Shown here: positions 27,284 through 37,365 of the stretch, piece after piece
Layout of the letters: each line of letters opens with the position of its first letter
Numbering within the stretch: position 1 is the stretch's first letter
Source: Granulicella tundricola MP5ACTX9
Lineage (GTDB): Bacteria > Acidobacteriota > Terriglobia > Terriglobales > Acidobacteriaceae
NCBI RefSeq assembly: GCF_000178975.2
Contig: NC_015064.1
Span: 744,001 to 808,000 of the forward strand
Reading direction: 5' to 3'
Length of the DNA stretch: 64,000 bases
Translations under genes and position numbers: made by a program
Notes under the pieces: model-generated
Seen by the model: the letters and a program-made list of their open reading frames with translations, nothing else
Databases searched by the model: none
Told to the model about the DNA's origin: nothing

Positions 27284-27922
27284 ATGAGTGAACGCGAAGT
27301 AGTCCTGGACCAGCCGCAAGTAACAGACGAACAATCAGAAGCGTTACGCAACGCCACAGAGCGTGCCGAAAAAGCTGAAGCAGAGCTTGCCAAACTGAAG
27401 ACTGCAAAGGCCCCTGCCCGAACCTCGGAAGAGACCAAGCAACCGCCGAGTCCTAGTACAGAGATCAACACCGCCGACGTTGAAGATGAGGAGAGCCCAG
27501 ACGTAGAAACTTCTGGCTCGGCGGACACAGGTGGCGTTGAAGAACTCCGTAAGGACTCCATGATGGCCCACCTGCTGGACTCGCTGGCAGCAGGCAAGGA
27601 TATAGGCCACCACGGAAGGCTCGTCTTTGCCATGGTCGCTCGCCACTTCCTCCCGCACGATGAGGTGCTGCGCTACCTGACGCATGACAAGGACTTCTCA
27701 AATGAGCAGGCGCTCCTTATGCTGCGTCAGGTCGAAGGCCGCGACTACAGCCCACCTAAGCGCGAACGCATCTTGGAGTGGCAGAGTCAGCAGGACTTCC
27801 CCATCCTTCCCGATCCTGAAGACCCGGACTGCGGCAACCTCTACCGCAACCTGAAGTTCCCGACCGAGATCTACGATCACATTGGTCACTATCAGGAAGA
27901 AAAGCTGCACTCTGGCGAGTAA
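27284..27922 (+). CDS. Hypothetical protein with N-terminal coiled coil
   Basis: 212 residues from ATG 27284, chosen because GAGG stands about eight bases upstream. Residues about 15-45 are a Glu/Lys/Ala heptad-like stretch, 46-85 a Pro/Glu/Ser-rich linker, and 90-212 a compact domain (HHGRLVFAMVARHFLPHDEVL, then Asp/Pro-rich LPDPEDPDCGNLYR). No family was recognised and there is no membrane segment. It ends one base before the convergent DUF3050 gene. Confidence 0.65.
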   Translation: MSEREVVLDQPQVTDEQSEALRNATERAEKAEAELAKLKTAKAPARTSEETKQPPSPSTEINTADVEDEESPDVETSGSADTGGVEELRKDSMMAHLLDSLAAGKDIGHHGRLVFAMVARHFLPHDEVLRYLTHDKDFSNEQALLMLRQVEGRDYSPPKRERILEWQSQQDFPILPDPEDPDCGNLYRNLKFPTEIYDHIGHYQEEKLHSGE

Positions 27923-28726
27923 CTAAGTGCTCTGCAACTCCGCCGCAATCGCATCCCATAGCGCCAGGCGGGCCTCTACGGCTTCGACAGCCGCGTCGCC
28001 CGCCTCGAGCCATTTCAACTCATCATCGCCACAAAGATTCGCCACCATCTGCAGCGCCATCGGCCCATGCTCGTCGCCGTCCACTTCAATGTGCCGGTCC
28101 AGGTACCACCGAAACAGCGTTAGTTGCCCGCTCAACCGATCATCCTGGTCTCGGATAAAGCCACGGAAGATATCCGGGATCAGGTCTTCACGCCCAAACG
28201 TAAACGCAGCCGCAATCTCGTGCAGCCTTCCACCCGCGATCACGCGAAACGTCTCCGCCACGAATGCTTGTGCAGCCCTCGAAGCCCCAGCCTGAGCCAA
28301 TGCCTTCGGAACGGACAATCCATTGTTCAGAAATGTAATCACCGCCTCGATCGTGACCGTTGGCGCTCCGCACGCCCGCATCGCCTCCAGATAAAGCTCA
28401 AAGTGGCTGACAGGACGTCCTTCATAGGCATCAGACTCTTCCCCAAGCACGATCTCGTTGACCAACCGACGGCTGGAAGCATCGGCCGTAGGAACCCATG
28501 GAACCTCTACCGACGTCAGCCCCCGCTGCAACGTCTTCAGCAGACTCATGAAGTCCCAAACCGCAAAAACATGGGTCGCCATGAACATGCGGACGTCCGC
28601 CACCGAGTGAAAGGAACGGTAAAGGGGATGCGCCGCCAGCTTCGCATAAAGAGGAGCGAGACGCTCCTGAAGAACTTCCAGGGCAGGCGAAATGGTTGCA
28701 GGCGATTCAATCAGTGCGTTGCTCAT
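27923..28726 (-). CDS. DUF3050 protein (haem-oxygenase-like fold)
   Basis: 267 residues from ATG 28726 with AAGGAC upstream; the frame runs further back without support. Blocks such as HPLYRSFHSVADVRMFMATHVFAVWDFMSLLK and NEIVLGEESDAY belong to DUF3050, a family predicted to adopt the haem-oxygenase/CADD helical fold. Conserved His/Glu residues could hold a di-iron site. Its role is unknown. It is followed upstream on the same strand by the DUF971 gene. Confidence 0.75.
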   Translation of the reverse strand: MSNALIESPATISPALEVLQERLAPLYAKLAAHPLYRSFHSVADVRMFMATHVFAVWDFMSLLKTLQRGLTSVEVPWVPTADASSRRLVNEIVLGEESDAYEGRPVSHFELYLEAMRACGAPTVTIEAVITFLNNGLSVPKALAQAGASRAAQAFVAETFRVIAGGRLHEIAAAFTFGREDLIPDIFRGFIRDQDDRLSGQLTLFRWYLDRHIEVDGDEHGPMALQMVANLCGDDELKWLEAGDAAVEAVEARLALWDAIAAELQST

Positions 28727-28757
28727 AGATGTCCTTGAGACGAGGCAGATGCCCCAG

Positions 28758-29198
28758 TCAGATTGAAGAAGAGTTTCGGCAGTCATCGCACTGGCAGACG
28801 CGCCGCAGGTAGTCCCAGGAGTAGATCCCGCTCTCATGGCCGTCGTTCCACTTGAACCGGATCGCATACTTGCCGACAGGAGTTACATCCACAGGACGCG
28901 GCGGAGCCTGGTACAGCACCAGCGGGCCGGTGGGTGCCGAAGGCTTGACCTCGCCCGGCTTGCGGCCGGAGGCGTTTCGTTCCTCATTGCAGGTCGCGCA
29001 CGGACAACCAGCCCTCAGCCACGCAAAGTTCCAGGCGCTGTGATGCCCGTCCTTCCACTCGATCGCGACGCCGGTCCCCTCGGACTTCATGACGCGCACC
29101 TTCAGCGGGGTTACAACTTCAGCAGGGAGACGCTGCTCCGCCGCGCTCTCGCGCCGTGCGGTCTCTTCACTGACGATTCGGATTCCTTCATGGCTCAT
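28758..29198 (-). CDS. DUF971 domain protein
   Basis: 146 residues with a single DUF971 domain (VAIEWKDGHHSAWNFAWLRAGCPCATC ... YAIRFKWNDGHESGIYSWDYLRRVCQC). This is the small N-terminal-like domain of gamma-butyrobetaine hydroxylases, also found alone near Fe-S or Moco genes. Two Cys-x-Cys-x-x-Cys-like groups could bind metal. It sits 31 bp upstream of the DUF3050 gene and 27 bp downstream of the TauE gene, so the three may form one operon. Confidence 0.8.
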   Translation of the reverse strand: MSHEGIRIVSEETARRESAAEQRLPAEVVTPLKVRVMKSEGTGVAIEWKDGHHSAWNFAWLRAGCPCATCNEERNASGRKPGEVKPSAPTGPLVLYQAPPRPVDVTPVGKYAIRFKWNDGHESGIYSWDYLRRVCQCDDCRNSSSI

Positions 29199-29225
29199 AG
29201 GGACAGCTTCCTGCTTGCTTCCATT

Positions 29226-30014
29226 TTATTGTTTCCAGAAAAAGTATCCGGCAATCACAACACCGGTGATGACGACCACAGCTCGCAGCACGCTTGGATT
29301 CATGGTCTTCGCATAACGAGCCCCCACGAACCCGCCCACCGCCGCAAACACCATGGAGATGAGGCAGTAGTGCCACAGGATTCGGCCGCTGATGATGAAA
29401 GTGAAAATAGCGCAGAGGTTTGAAGCGCAGGCGGCGACCACCTTCAGTGCATTCAACTCGTGCATCTGCTCCATGCCGAAGAGCGCCAGAACCGTCATCA
29501 CCAGGAACCCGCCACCCGCCCCAAAGTAACCGATGTAGAAGCAGATCGGCAGCAGGGCCAGCGCCAGAGGAACGCTTGGAATCTTCGGCTCGCCGTGATG
29601 CTCCGCCGCCGCATGGATCGATCGTGCCCTCAGCCAGCGTGAGATCGGCCCGCTGATTCCGAAGATCAAAGCCCCGGTCAGCAGCAGCCATGGAATCAGG
29701 TGCAGGAACGTGAGCTGTCTGGTGTGCAGCAGGACCTCGGCCCCGGTCACCCCGCCGATTACCGATGTTCCAAGAACGACCGGCAGCAGCTCCCGGCGTA
29801 TATCTCCTCGTAGCGTGGCAAGCGAGGTCAATTGTCCTGGCCAGAGGGCGACAGTGTTGGTCGCGTTCGCTTCAATCGGCGGCACACCCATAGCCAGCAT
29901 CGCCGGAAATGAGATGAAGGACCCGCCCCCGGCCATCGCATTCATGACCCCCGCGACGAGGGAGGCTGTGACGAGCCAGAGGTAGTGCCAATGTGTTGAA
30001 ACGCTAGAAAACAT
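29226..30014 (-). CDS. TauE/SafE family membrane transporter
   Basis: 262 residues with about seven or eight hydrophobic segments. The first repeat carries VMNAMAGGGSFISFPAMLAMGVPP and the second YFGAGGGFLVMTVLALFGM, the paired glycine-rich motifs of the family. These proteins export or import sulfur anions or sulfonates; the substrate here is not evident. It leads the probable TauE-DUF971-DUF3050 operon. Confidence 0.85.
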   Translation of the reverse strand: MFSSVSTHWHYLWLVTASLVAGVMNAMAGGGSFISFPAMLAMGVPPIEANATNTVALWPGQLTSLATLRGDIRRELLPVVLGTSVIGGVTGAEVLLHTRQLTFLHLIPWLLLTGALIFGISGPISRWLRARSIHAAAEHHGEPKIPSVPLALALLPICFYIGYFGAGGGFLVMTVLALFGMEQMHELNALKVVAACASNLCAIFTFIISGRILWHYCLISMVFAAVGGFVGARYAKTMNPSVLRAVVVITGVVIAGYFFWKQ

Positions 30015-30037
30015 CCTCTTCCCATTGTAGAGCTACT

Positions 30038-30820
30038 CTAAGAGCGAGCATTCCATTCTTCGTCCGGTAGCCGGGGCGTCGCGGCGATGAGGCGCTGCGT
30101 ATAGGCCTCCCGGGGCCGCTCACACACCTGCAGCACATCCCCAATCTCGACCAGTTTGCCGTTCTGCATCACCGCTACCCGGTCCGCCAGGTAGCGCACC
30201 AGAGGCATCGAGTGGGAGATAAACAGGTAGGTGAGCCCATGCGTTCGCTGCAGGTCCTTTAGTAGATTAATGACCTGAGCTCCCACAGAAACGTCCAGCG
30301 CACTCACCGGCTCGTCGAGCGCCAGGAACTCAGGCTTGAGGGCGAGAGCGCGGGCTATGTTGATCCTCTGCCGCTGCCCGCCGGAGAACTCGTGCGGATA
30401 ACGCGAGAGCACATCCGGAGACAGCCCCACGTCCCCCATCAACTCATCCAGCCTCTGCCTGACCGCATCGCGAGAAAAGCCGCCTTGAATCGCAAAGGGC
30501 TCGGAGATGATCTGCCGAATATTCATCCGCGGGTTCAGGGCCGCGTAGGGGTCCTGGAACACCATCTGAATGCGCCGCCTTAGGTGCCGCATCTTCTTCG
30601 TCTTCGCCGCCAGCAGGTCAATGCCATCAAAGCCGATCTGTCCGGCGCTCGGTTCGACCAGGCGCAACAGCATCCGGGCGACCGTACTCTTTCCTGAGCC
30701 GGATTCGCCGACTAATCCCAGCGTCTCTCCGCGCTGAATCGAGAACGAAACCTCATCGACGACGCGCTTGGAGCCATACTGCTTCGTCAGGCCGCTGATC
30801 TCAAAAAGAGGCGCGTTCAT
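30038..30820 (-). CDS. Oligopeptide/dipeptide-type ABC transporter ATPase (OppF/DppF-like), orphan
   Basis: 260 residues, one complete ABC domain: Walker A GESGSGKST, Q-loop VFQDPYAALNPR, signature EFSGGQRQRINIARALAL, Walker B FLALDEP, and switch His in FISHSM. The Opp/Dpp type is shown by QDPYAALNPRM. Only this ATPase is present; no permease, binding protein or OppD partner lies nearby. Its start overlaps the end of the amidase gene by 4 bp, so it is co-translated with that gene. Confidence 0.85.
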   Translation of the reverse strand: MNAPLFEISGLTKQYGSKRVVDEVSFSIQRGETLGLVGESGSGKSTVARMLLRLVEPSAGQIGFDGIDLLAAKTKKMRHLRRRIQMVFQDPYAALNPRMNIRQIISEPFAIQGGFSRDAVRQRLDELMGDVGLSPDVLSRYPHEFSGGQRQRINIARALALKPEFLALDEPVSALDVSVGAQVINLLKDLQRTHGLTYLFISHSMPLVRYLADRVAVMQNGKLVEIGDVLQVCERPREAYTQRLIAATPRLPDEEWNARS

Positions 30821-32715
30821 CCGAGCTGTGGATGCTGCTTATGGAAGCCCGTCGCCTGCTGATAAGCACGCGCAAACGCGGCCAGCCGAGCATCCGAGTA
30901 CAGGTTGCCGAGGAAGGTGAGGGAGACCGGTGTACCCGGTCCGCCCGTGTTGTCCAGTGCTCCATCTGCGTCGTTCGGTGAGGGTGGTGCATCCGTCCCC
31001 CGGAGGCCGTTGGGCACGATGACAGCGGGGTAGCCGGTCAGATTGGTCGCCGTGAGCTGGATTCCCTGGGACGGTGTGACGATCACGTCTACCTGCGTGA
31101 AGAGCTCTGCCATGGCCTTGATGGCGAGGGTGCGGGCACGCATCGCCTGAATGTAATCCACGGCTGAGTAGAAGCGTGCGACACGGAAGTTGTTAGGCCA
31201 GTCGAACGGCTGCTGGCCGGTCAGCAGCTTATCACGGCCGGAGCGGGTGAGCTCGTCGAAGGCGGCGGCACCCTCGGCTTCGAGGACTGGCACCATTGCG
31301 GCAAAGGGAAGCTTGGGCATCTCCACTGGAACCATGTGGACACCCATCTTGGTGAGTTGGGAGAGAGCTGCCTGGTTGAACTGTGCGTCGTACGTGGTGC
31401 GGACAAGGTTGGCCTGCATGCGCGTCACGCGCTTCTTGTAGGCCTCCATCTCGGTGTCGCCGCCAGCGGTCGGCGCTTTGAGCTCGGGCATCGTTGGTGC
31501 GTCGAAGGCGGACTTGATGAAGCCGACGCGGAGTTTGCGCCAATCGAACTCGGCGTCCCAGTTGAAGGCGGCGGGCTTGACGGCGAGATCATGACCGTCC
31601 GGTCCGGTGATGACGGAGAGAACCAGGGCGCAGTCTTCCACGGAGCGGCAGATGGGGCCGATCTTGTCCATGCTCCAGCTCAGGGCCATGGCCCCGGTGC
31701 GGGGGACGAAACCGTAGGTCGGGCGGAGGCCGGTGACTCCGCAGCGTGTGCTCGGGCTGGAGATGGAGCCTAGTGTCTCCGTCCCGATGGCGAAGGCTAC
31801 GCAGCCTGCCGAGGTGGCGGATGCCGATCCGGCTGAGGAGCCGCTGGAGCCCTGGCGGGGGTTCCAGGGGTTGCGGGTGCGGCCCCCGAACCAGAGGTCG
31901 CCTTGTGCCAGCGCGCCCATGCTGAGCTTGGCGATGAGGATGGCACCGGCGGCGTCGAGACGCTTGACGACCTCCGCGTCTTCATCGAAAGTCTGGTGCT
32001 CGAAGCCGGCGGCCCCCCAGGTGGTGGGGTAGCCCTTGACGGCGAGGAGGTCTTTGCCGCCCCAGGGGATGCCGTGGAGGGGGCCTCGGTAGTGGCCGGC
32101 TGCTATCTCCTGGTCGGCCTGGGCGGCCTGCTTGAGGGCGCGCTCCTCGGTGAGGGTGATAACGAAGTGGAGCCTGGAGTCCAGCCGCTTTAGGCGGGCG
32201 AGATACATCCGTGTCAGCGTTGTGGGTGTCACGCGCTTGGTGCGGAGCAACTCGGCCAGCTCGCGGACGGTGGCGAAGGCGAGGGTCTCGGCGGCTGCGT
32301 CAGGGTTCTGCTGGGTGAGCTTTGCCGTGAGCGCTGTGAGGTCAGGCGCGGAACTCATGCGAAGTGGTTGTTTTGTTGTGTCGAGGACCATGCCGCCGGG
32401 GACTGGGTCGAAGACCATGGCGGGGGCGACGGAGTTCGGCAAGGGGAGCTTGCGGATCTCCTGGACGTCGTCGCGCTGGGCGTTGAGGCCGTCGAGCATG
32501 GCGGCCTTCAGGGGCTCGTCGATGGTGATGCCTGCGATCGCCGCGGCGTTGTCGATCATCGCTGCCGTGATCTTCGGCAGCGATGGGGCCGCATCCGGGG
32601 CTAACTGCGTTGTGGCCAGGGCGAGGAGGGCACCGGGGAAGACGGTGTGGCCCAGGCCGGCGGTGGCGCAGACGGCGAGGAAGCGGCGGCGAGTTGCGTC
32701 GGTTGAGGTCGGCAT
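30817..32715 (-). CDS. Tat-exported amidase (amidase signature family)
   Basis: 632 residues, longer than the typical 450-500. The N-terminus has a twin-arginine motif (TRRRFLAVCATAG) and hydrophobic stretch. Residues about 70-150 are an extra N-terminal region. The catalytic part shows HGIPWGGKDLLAVKG (Lys), GSSGSSAGSA (cis-Ser region) and GTETLGSISSPS (nucleophile Ser). It hydrolyses an amide in the periplasm, perhaps yielding a product carried by the partner ATPase system (inference). Coupled to the Opp-like ATPase gene. Confidence 0.85.
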   Translation of the reverse strand: MPTSTDATRRRFLAVCATAGLGHTVFPGALLALATTQLAPDAAPSLPKITAAMIDNAAAIAGITIDEPLKAAMLDGLNAQRDDVQEIRKLPLPNSVAPAMVFDPVPGGMVLDTTKQPLRMSSAPDLTALTAKLTQQNPDAAAETLAFATVRELAELLRTKRVTPTTLTRMYLARLKRLDSRLHFVITLTEERALKQAAQADQEIAAGHYRGPLHGIPWGGKDLLAVKGYPTTWGAAGFEHQTFDEDAEVVKRLDAAGAILIAKLSMGALAQGDLWFGGRTRNPWNPRQGSSGSSAGSASATSAGCVAFAIGTETLGSISSPSTRCGVTGLRPTYGFVPRTGAMALSWSMDKIGPICRSVEDCALVLSVITGPDGHDLAVKPAAFNWDAEFDWRKLRVGFIKSAFDAPTMPELKAPTAGGDTEMEAYKKRVTRMQANLVRTTYDAQFNQAALSQLTKMGVHMVPVEMPKLPFAAMVPVLEAEGAAAFDELTRSGRDKLLTGQQPFDWPNNFRVARFYSAVDYIQAMRARTLAIKAMAELFTQVDVIVTPSQGIQLTATNLTGYPAVIVPNGLRGTDAPPSPNDADGALDNTGGPGTPVSLTFLGNLYSDARLAAFARAYQQATGFHKQHPQLG

Positions 32716-32729
32716 CGTGTGGGGCCTCG

Positions 32730-34553
<1,824 letters not shown>

Positions 34554-34601
34554 GATAGTCCCATTGTAAGCGGGATTTCCATGGCTGAATTATGGCTGCG
34601 T

Positions 34602-34733
34602 GGGTACCTCCCCTACCCCCGGCGTTTTAGTGCAAAGTCTTCATTCTGCACGACTTAGGTTTGGATATGCCACGTAAGGTCTTGAAAACAAACGGTCAGG
34701 CATGCAAAGTCTTCATTCCAGACGAGTTAGCTC
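34602..34733 (+). repeat. Dispersed non-coding repeat with AAAGTCTT cores, copy B
   Basis: Word order GGGTACC, CAAAGTCTTCATTC, CTTAGGTTTGGA, GTAAGGTCTTGAAAACA, and TGCAAAGTCTTCATTC matches copy A at 24858-24987 in the opposite orientation. A partial third piece (GGGGGTAAATACCCC at about 34793 and GAATGAAGGATTTAGG at about 34835) follows. This covers most of the 351-bp gap between aspS and the TetR gene. Confidence 0.75.
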
Positions 34734-34904
34734 GCATGGATGAGGGTAAGTCTTTCAATTTTCCTGTTTCTTCTATTTTACCAAAGTGGCGGGGGTAAAT
34801 ACCCCAACTATTTTTGGCTCGTATCTCGCTTCGAATGAAGGATTTAGGCGATTTTAGGGTCGTTCCGGGGCTTGACATGCGAATTTGCTCAGTGTTTCGC
34901 GAAA

Positions 34905-35540
34905 TTATTTTTCGGGCAGGGCTGACGGAGATGAGATCCAGGCGATCGAGCGCTCTGAGGTTGATCGCGAACCGGCGATCAGGATGTCCACAAGGCGGCG
35001 AGCGCTGGACTCCCAACCGGGCGACGCGGTGGTGTGAAAAACGCCGATGAGGGCGCGGATGAGGTCGTCGGGGTTAGTGTCCGAGCGGAGATCGCCGCTG
35101 GCGATAGCGCGCTGGACTGCGTTGAGGAAGGCATTGTGAATGGTCGAGCGCGCACCCTCTATAAGCCGCAGCGAACCACCGGGCACGGTGTCCATGGCGG
35201 GAATGATCAGCTTCTTTTCCGCGACGTGATCGATGAAGAGGAGCATCCAGGCACGGAGCGCCTCAAGCGGCGGCATGATGGCTGCGAAACGCTGTTCTGC
35301 CGCAGCCAGCTTTTCAACCTCGGTGCGATAGACGGCTTCAATGAGATCCTCACGGGTGGGGAAGTGTCGATAGAGGGTGGCGTTGCCGATGCTGGATTGG
35401 CGTGCTATCTCGTCAAGGCTGGCGGCCGCGCCGTCACGCGTGAAGACATCCTTGGCAACCTCGAGGATGCGTTCGCGGTTACGCTCCGCGTCGGCGCGGG
35501 GCTTTCTAGGGAGCGCGAGTGGGGAAGACATCTTGGGCAT
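34905..35540 (-). CDS. TetR-family transcriptional regulator
   Basis: 211 residues with an N-terminal TetR helix-turn-helix at about residues 20-65 (ILEVAKDVFTRDGAAASLDEIARQSSIGNATLYRHFPTREDLIEAVY) and a ligand-binding C-terminal part. MPKM and the internal MSSP are both possible starts. It is divergent from an SDR-family gene, and the gap holds two near-perfect palindromes that are good operator candidates. It likely represses itself and the SDR gene. Confidence 0.9.
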   Translation of the reverse strand: MPKMSSPLALPRKPRADAERNRERILEVAKDVFTRDGAAASLDEIARQSSIGNATLYRHFPTREDLIEAVYRTEVEKLAAAEQRFAAIMPPLEALRAWMLLFIDHVAEKKLIIPAMDTVPGGSLRLIEGARSTIHNAFLNAVQRAIASGDLRSDTNPDDLIRALIGVFHTTASPGWESSARRLVDILIAGSRSTSERSIAWISSPSALPEK

Positions 35541-35566
35541 TGAAATAAATAGTGGGAAAGTTATGC

Positions 35567-35587
35567 AACCGGGGACACTCCCCGGTT
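35567..35587. promoter_or_regulatory. Palindromic operator candidate 1 (TetR/SDR gap)
   Basis: Perfect inverted repeat with 9-bp arms AACCGGGGA and TCCCCGGTT around CAC, centred at 35577, just upstream of the TetR gene start. Confidence 0.65.
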
Positions 35588-35599
35588 ATCTTACTTATG

Positions 35600-35614
35600 C
35601 GGGGACTATCCCCG
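35600..35614. promoter_or_regulatory. Palindromic operator candidate 2 (TetR/SDR gap)
   Basis: Inverted repeat CGGGGA and TCCCCG around CTA, centred at 35607. It shares the GGGGA-N3-TCCCC core with site 1 and lies 30 bp from it, close to three helical turns. Confidence 0.65.
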
Positions 35615-35692
35615 TTTTATAAGGCCAGAGCCCCGGTGTCAACCTGGCTCGGCCTGCGATGAACCGCGTCACCAACAACAGGAGGAGTGGCA

Positions 35693-36583
35693 ATGCGTAT
35701 TTTTGTAACGGGATCTACGGGCTTTATCGGTACGGAGTTAGTGAATGAGCTGATTGCGGCTGGGCACCAGGTGCGCGGTCTTACGCGGAGCGACGCCGGC
35801 GAGGAGCAGTTGAAGGCGGTGGGAGCGGAGGTTCTGCGCGGAGATTTTACCGATCTGGATTGCTTGCGTGGCGGAGCCAAGGGGATGGACGCCGTGGTGC
35901 ATCTGGCGTTCAATCACGATGACATGGCGAAGTTTATGCAGAGCGCCACGGACGAGATTGCGGCGATCGAGGCGTTGGGATCTGTGCTGGAGCCAGGCAA
36001 GCTGCTGGTTGTGACCTCCGGGATTGGGATGACTGCGGGCGCTCCGGGGCAGGCGCGTAAGGAGACGGACCCTCCCGCAGAGTCGCAGGCGGTGCCGCGC
36101 AGACCGGAGCAGGCGGCACAGGCCGTCGCAGCGAAGGGGGTGCATGTGGCCGTTGTTCGTCTTCCGCAGGTCCACGACACGCGCAAGCAGGGGCTGGTGA
36201 CATGGCTGGTCGGGATCGCGCGTGAGAAGCGGGTTTCGGCTTACGTTGGCGATGGAGCGAATCGCTGGGCCGCTGCGTCTTTGATGGATGTCTCCCGTCT
36301 CTACCATCTGGCTGTGGAGAAGACGGGCGCTGGGGTGACGACTTATCACGCGGTGGGAGAGGAAGGCGTTTCGCTGCGGGAGATTGCGGAGGTTCTTGGC
36401 AAGGGACTTGGATTGCCGGTGATCTCTATTCCTGCTGAGAAGGCCGCTGAGCACTTTGGGCCGTTCCTGGGGCATGTCTCGGCGATGGATATGCCGGCTG
36501 TAAGCGAATGGACGCAGAAGGCGCTGGGATGGAAGCCGACTGGAGTGGGGTTGATTGAGGATCTGTCAAACATGAAGTACTGA
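35693..36583 (+). CDS. SDR-family NAD(P)-dependent oxidoreductase
   Basis: 296 residues from ATG 35693 (AGGAGGAG upstream). It begins with the extended/atypical SDR cofactor motif MRIFVTGSTGFIGTELVNEL. The usual YxxxK is not obvious, as in NmrA-like or atypical SDRs. Probably a cytoplasmic reductase acting on a stress or xenobiotic substrate under the divergent TetR regulator (inference from arrangement). Confidence 0.85.
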   Translation: MRIFVTGSTGFIGTELVNELIAAGHQVRGLTRSDAGEEQLKAVGAEVLRGDFTDLDCLRGGAKGMDAVVHLAFNHDDMAKFMQSATDEIAAIEALGSVLEPGKLLVVTSGIGMTAGAPGQARKETDPPAESQAVPRRPEQAAQAVAAKGVHVAVVRLPQVHDTRKQGLVTWLVGIAREKRVSAYVGDGANRWAAASLMDVSRLYHLAVEKTGAGVTTYHAVGEEGVSLREIAEVLGKGLGLPVISIPAEKAAEHFGPFLGHVSAMDMPAVSEWTQKALGWKPTGVGLIEDLSNMKY

Positions 36584-36605
36584 GGATTGTTGCGTTGATG
36601 GTCTG

Positions 36606-37304
36606 TCAGGCCCTGGGGGTTCCCGGGGCCTGATTCTGTTTGGGGCGGATGAGGAGGATGGCGAGGACGGTGAGGAGTGGAGGCTCGGCGGCCCAGAGGG
36701 AGTGGGTGGGATGATGGACGGCGGCGAGAGCTCCGAGGATGGCGCCGAGGAGGAAACAGGCGCAGATGAGGGCGAGATGGCGGGCTCGGGAGCGGGAGTG
36801 ATAGCGGATGGCGGGGTCAGGGGAGCGGAAGGCTTCGTAGAGGCCTCCGGCAACCTCTCGCAGGTTGCCGGTGACGAAGGTGGAGTTGTAGTTGAAGGGG
36901 CCGACGTGACGGAAGGTAGTGACCTGGAAGGCGGAGACGAAGCTCACGGTGGCGAGGAGGATGAGGTTCGGGAAGGAGGCTGGGAGGGCTCCGAGGATGC
37001 CGAGGGTGACGATCTCGACGAGGAGGGCGATGAGGCGGGCGTGGGGGAGTTTGGAGTCGCGCAGGCGCAGGGCGGCGACGACGCCGATGAGGAAGAAGCA
37101 GAGTGGAATGATGTGGTGGAGGGCCTGGGACCAGTTTCCGGCGGCGGCTTCCAGGCCGAGGAAGACGAGGTTGCCGCTCATGGCGTTGGCAAAGACGTGG
37201 CCGTAGGCGATGTAGGTGACTGCGTCCAGGATGCCGCCGGTGATGGCAAGGAGGGCGGCGGCGGGGACGTGCTCGGTCGTCTCGGATGCGGGATGGGTGG
37301 GCAT
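36606..37304 (-). CDS. DUF1275 (YoaK-like) membrane protein
   Basis: About 232 residues from ATG 37304; the frame extends upstream to 37394, but this would overlap the divergent gene. Six or so hydrophobic segments and the family block GGILDAVTYIAYGHVFANAMSGNLVFLG (Thr/Tyr/Asn-rich first helix) and TFVTGNLREVAGGL are visible. The family resembles small transporters; the substrate is unknown. Confidence 0.85.
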   Translation of the reverse strand: MPTHPASETTEHVPAAALLAITGGILDAVTYIAYGHVFANAMSGNLVFLGLEAAAGNWSQALHHIIPLCFFLIGVVAALRLRDSKLPHARLIALLVEIVTLGILGALPASFPNLILLATVSFVSAFQVTTFRHVGPFNYNSTFVTGNLREVAGGLYEAFRSPDPAIRYHSRSRARHLALICACFLLGAILGALAAVHHPTHSLWAAEPPLLTVLAILLIRPKQNQAPGTPRA

Positions 37305-37365
37305 GTCCTGTTGGGTAGGATGCGGGGGTGGGTAGACTTGAGTCAAGGAAGGCTCAGGACAGACG

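Noticed and set aside
34696..35016. Minus-strand frame of 106 residues between aspS and the TetR gene
   Set aside because: It runs over the dispersed repeat and the 3' end of the TetR gene, and has no ribosome site or recognisable domain.
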